Shown: positions 54,860-55,077 of the stretch, piece after piece | Position numbering within the stretch: position 1 is the stretch's first letter | Layout: every line of letters starts with the position of its first letter | Assembly: GCA_945860945.1 (NCBI GenBank) | Contig: CAMASG010000006.1 | Span: 1 to 55,077 of the forward strand | DNA length: 55,077 nucleotides | Direction: 5' to 3' | Source: Akkermansia muciniphila | GTDB taxonomy: Bacteria; Verrucomicrobiota; Verrucomicrobiia; Limisphaerales; SIAT01 | Program-made: the position numbers and the translations under genes | The notes under the pieces: generated by a model | Told to the model about the DNA's origin: nothing | The model's database searches: none | The model's input: the letters and a program-made list of their open reading frames with translations, nothing else

Positions 54860-55077
54860 GTGACGCCGAGTAAGATCACCGCCGGAATGATTTGCCAGAT
54901 GAAGGGTCGCGAGAAAATCGCGGCGCTGACGGCGTATGATTTTCCGCTGACGCGACTGCTCGATGAATGCGGCGTGCCGCTCATCCTCGTCGGCGATTCG
55001 CTCGGCATGGTCGTGCTCGGTTATCCGGACACGACGCACGTGACGATGGAGGAGATGCTCCACCACGTCCGCGCCGC
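54860..55077 (+). CDS. panB: 3-methyl-2-oxobutanoate hydroxymethyltransferase, N-terminal fragment cut by window edge
   Basis: GTG-start [72 protein letters not shown]; not in ORF track because it runs off the edge. Confidence 0.92.
   Translation, partial: MTPSKITAGMICQMKGREKIAALTAYDFPLTRLLDECGVPLILVGDSLGMVVLGYPDTTHVTMEEMLHHVRA

Noticed and set aside
1-55077. tRNA/rRNA genes, insertion sequences, prophage or defence islands
   Set aside because: No T-loop-like GGTTCGAATCC context, rRNA signature, transposase, integrase or known defence nuclease found on reading; gene content is mostly housekeeping

Overview
This 55 kb window is a GC-rich, gene-dense bacterial chromosome segment. The gene content (tandem DUF1501 proteins, sulfatase, DUF1080, GYF/pseudopilin-like composite, Tat-signal sugar enzymes, alpha-2-macroglobulin/PbpC pair) suggests Verrucomicrobiota or a related PVC lineage; that placement is inference only. 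I support about 58 protein-coding genes. They are mostly housekeeping (guaB, holA, pcrA-type helicase, gmk, dapF-dapA-dapB-folK, moaD/moaE, hpt, tcdA, sufE, tatD, panB) plus envelope and catabolic functions (ExbB-ExbD-TonB, A2M-PbpC, ApbE/flavodoxin, altronate and galactonate-type dehydratases, MFS transporter). I found no rRNA, tRNA, CRISPR array, prophage or transposase. The least explained DNA is intergenic. One array (637-916) has 13 tandem 21-bp units with partial dyad symmetry, arranged as a 126-bp higher-order repeat. A second, sequence-unrelated array of about 21-bp palindromic units (GGTACA-N5-TGTACC) lies at 41759-41865. Both have a unit length close to two turns of B-DNA. I consider these two arrays the best candidates for something undescribed. 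Most genes are ordinary.
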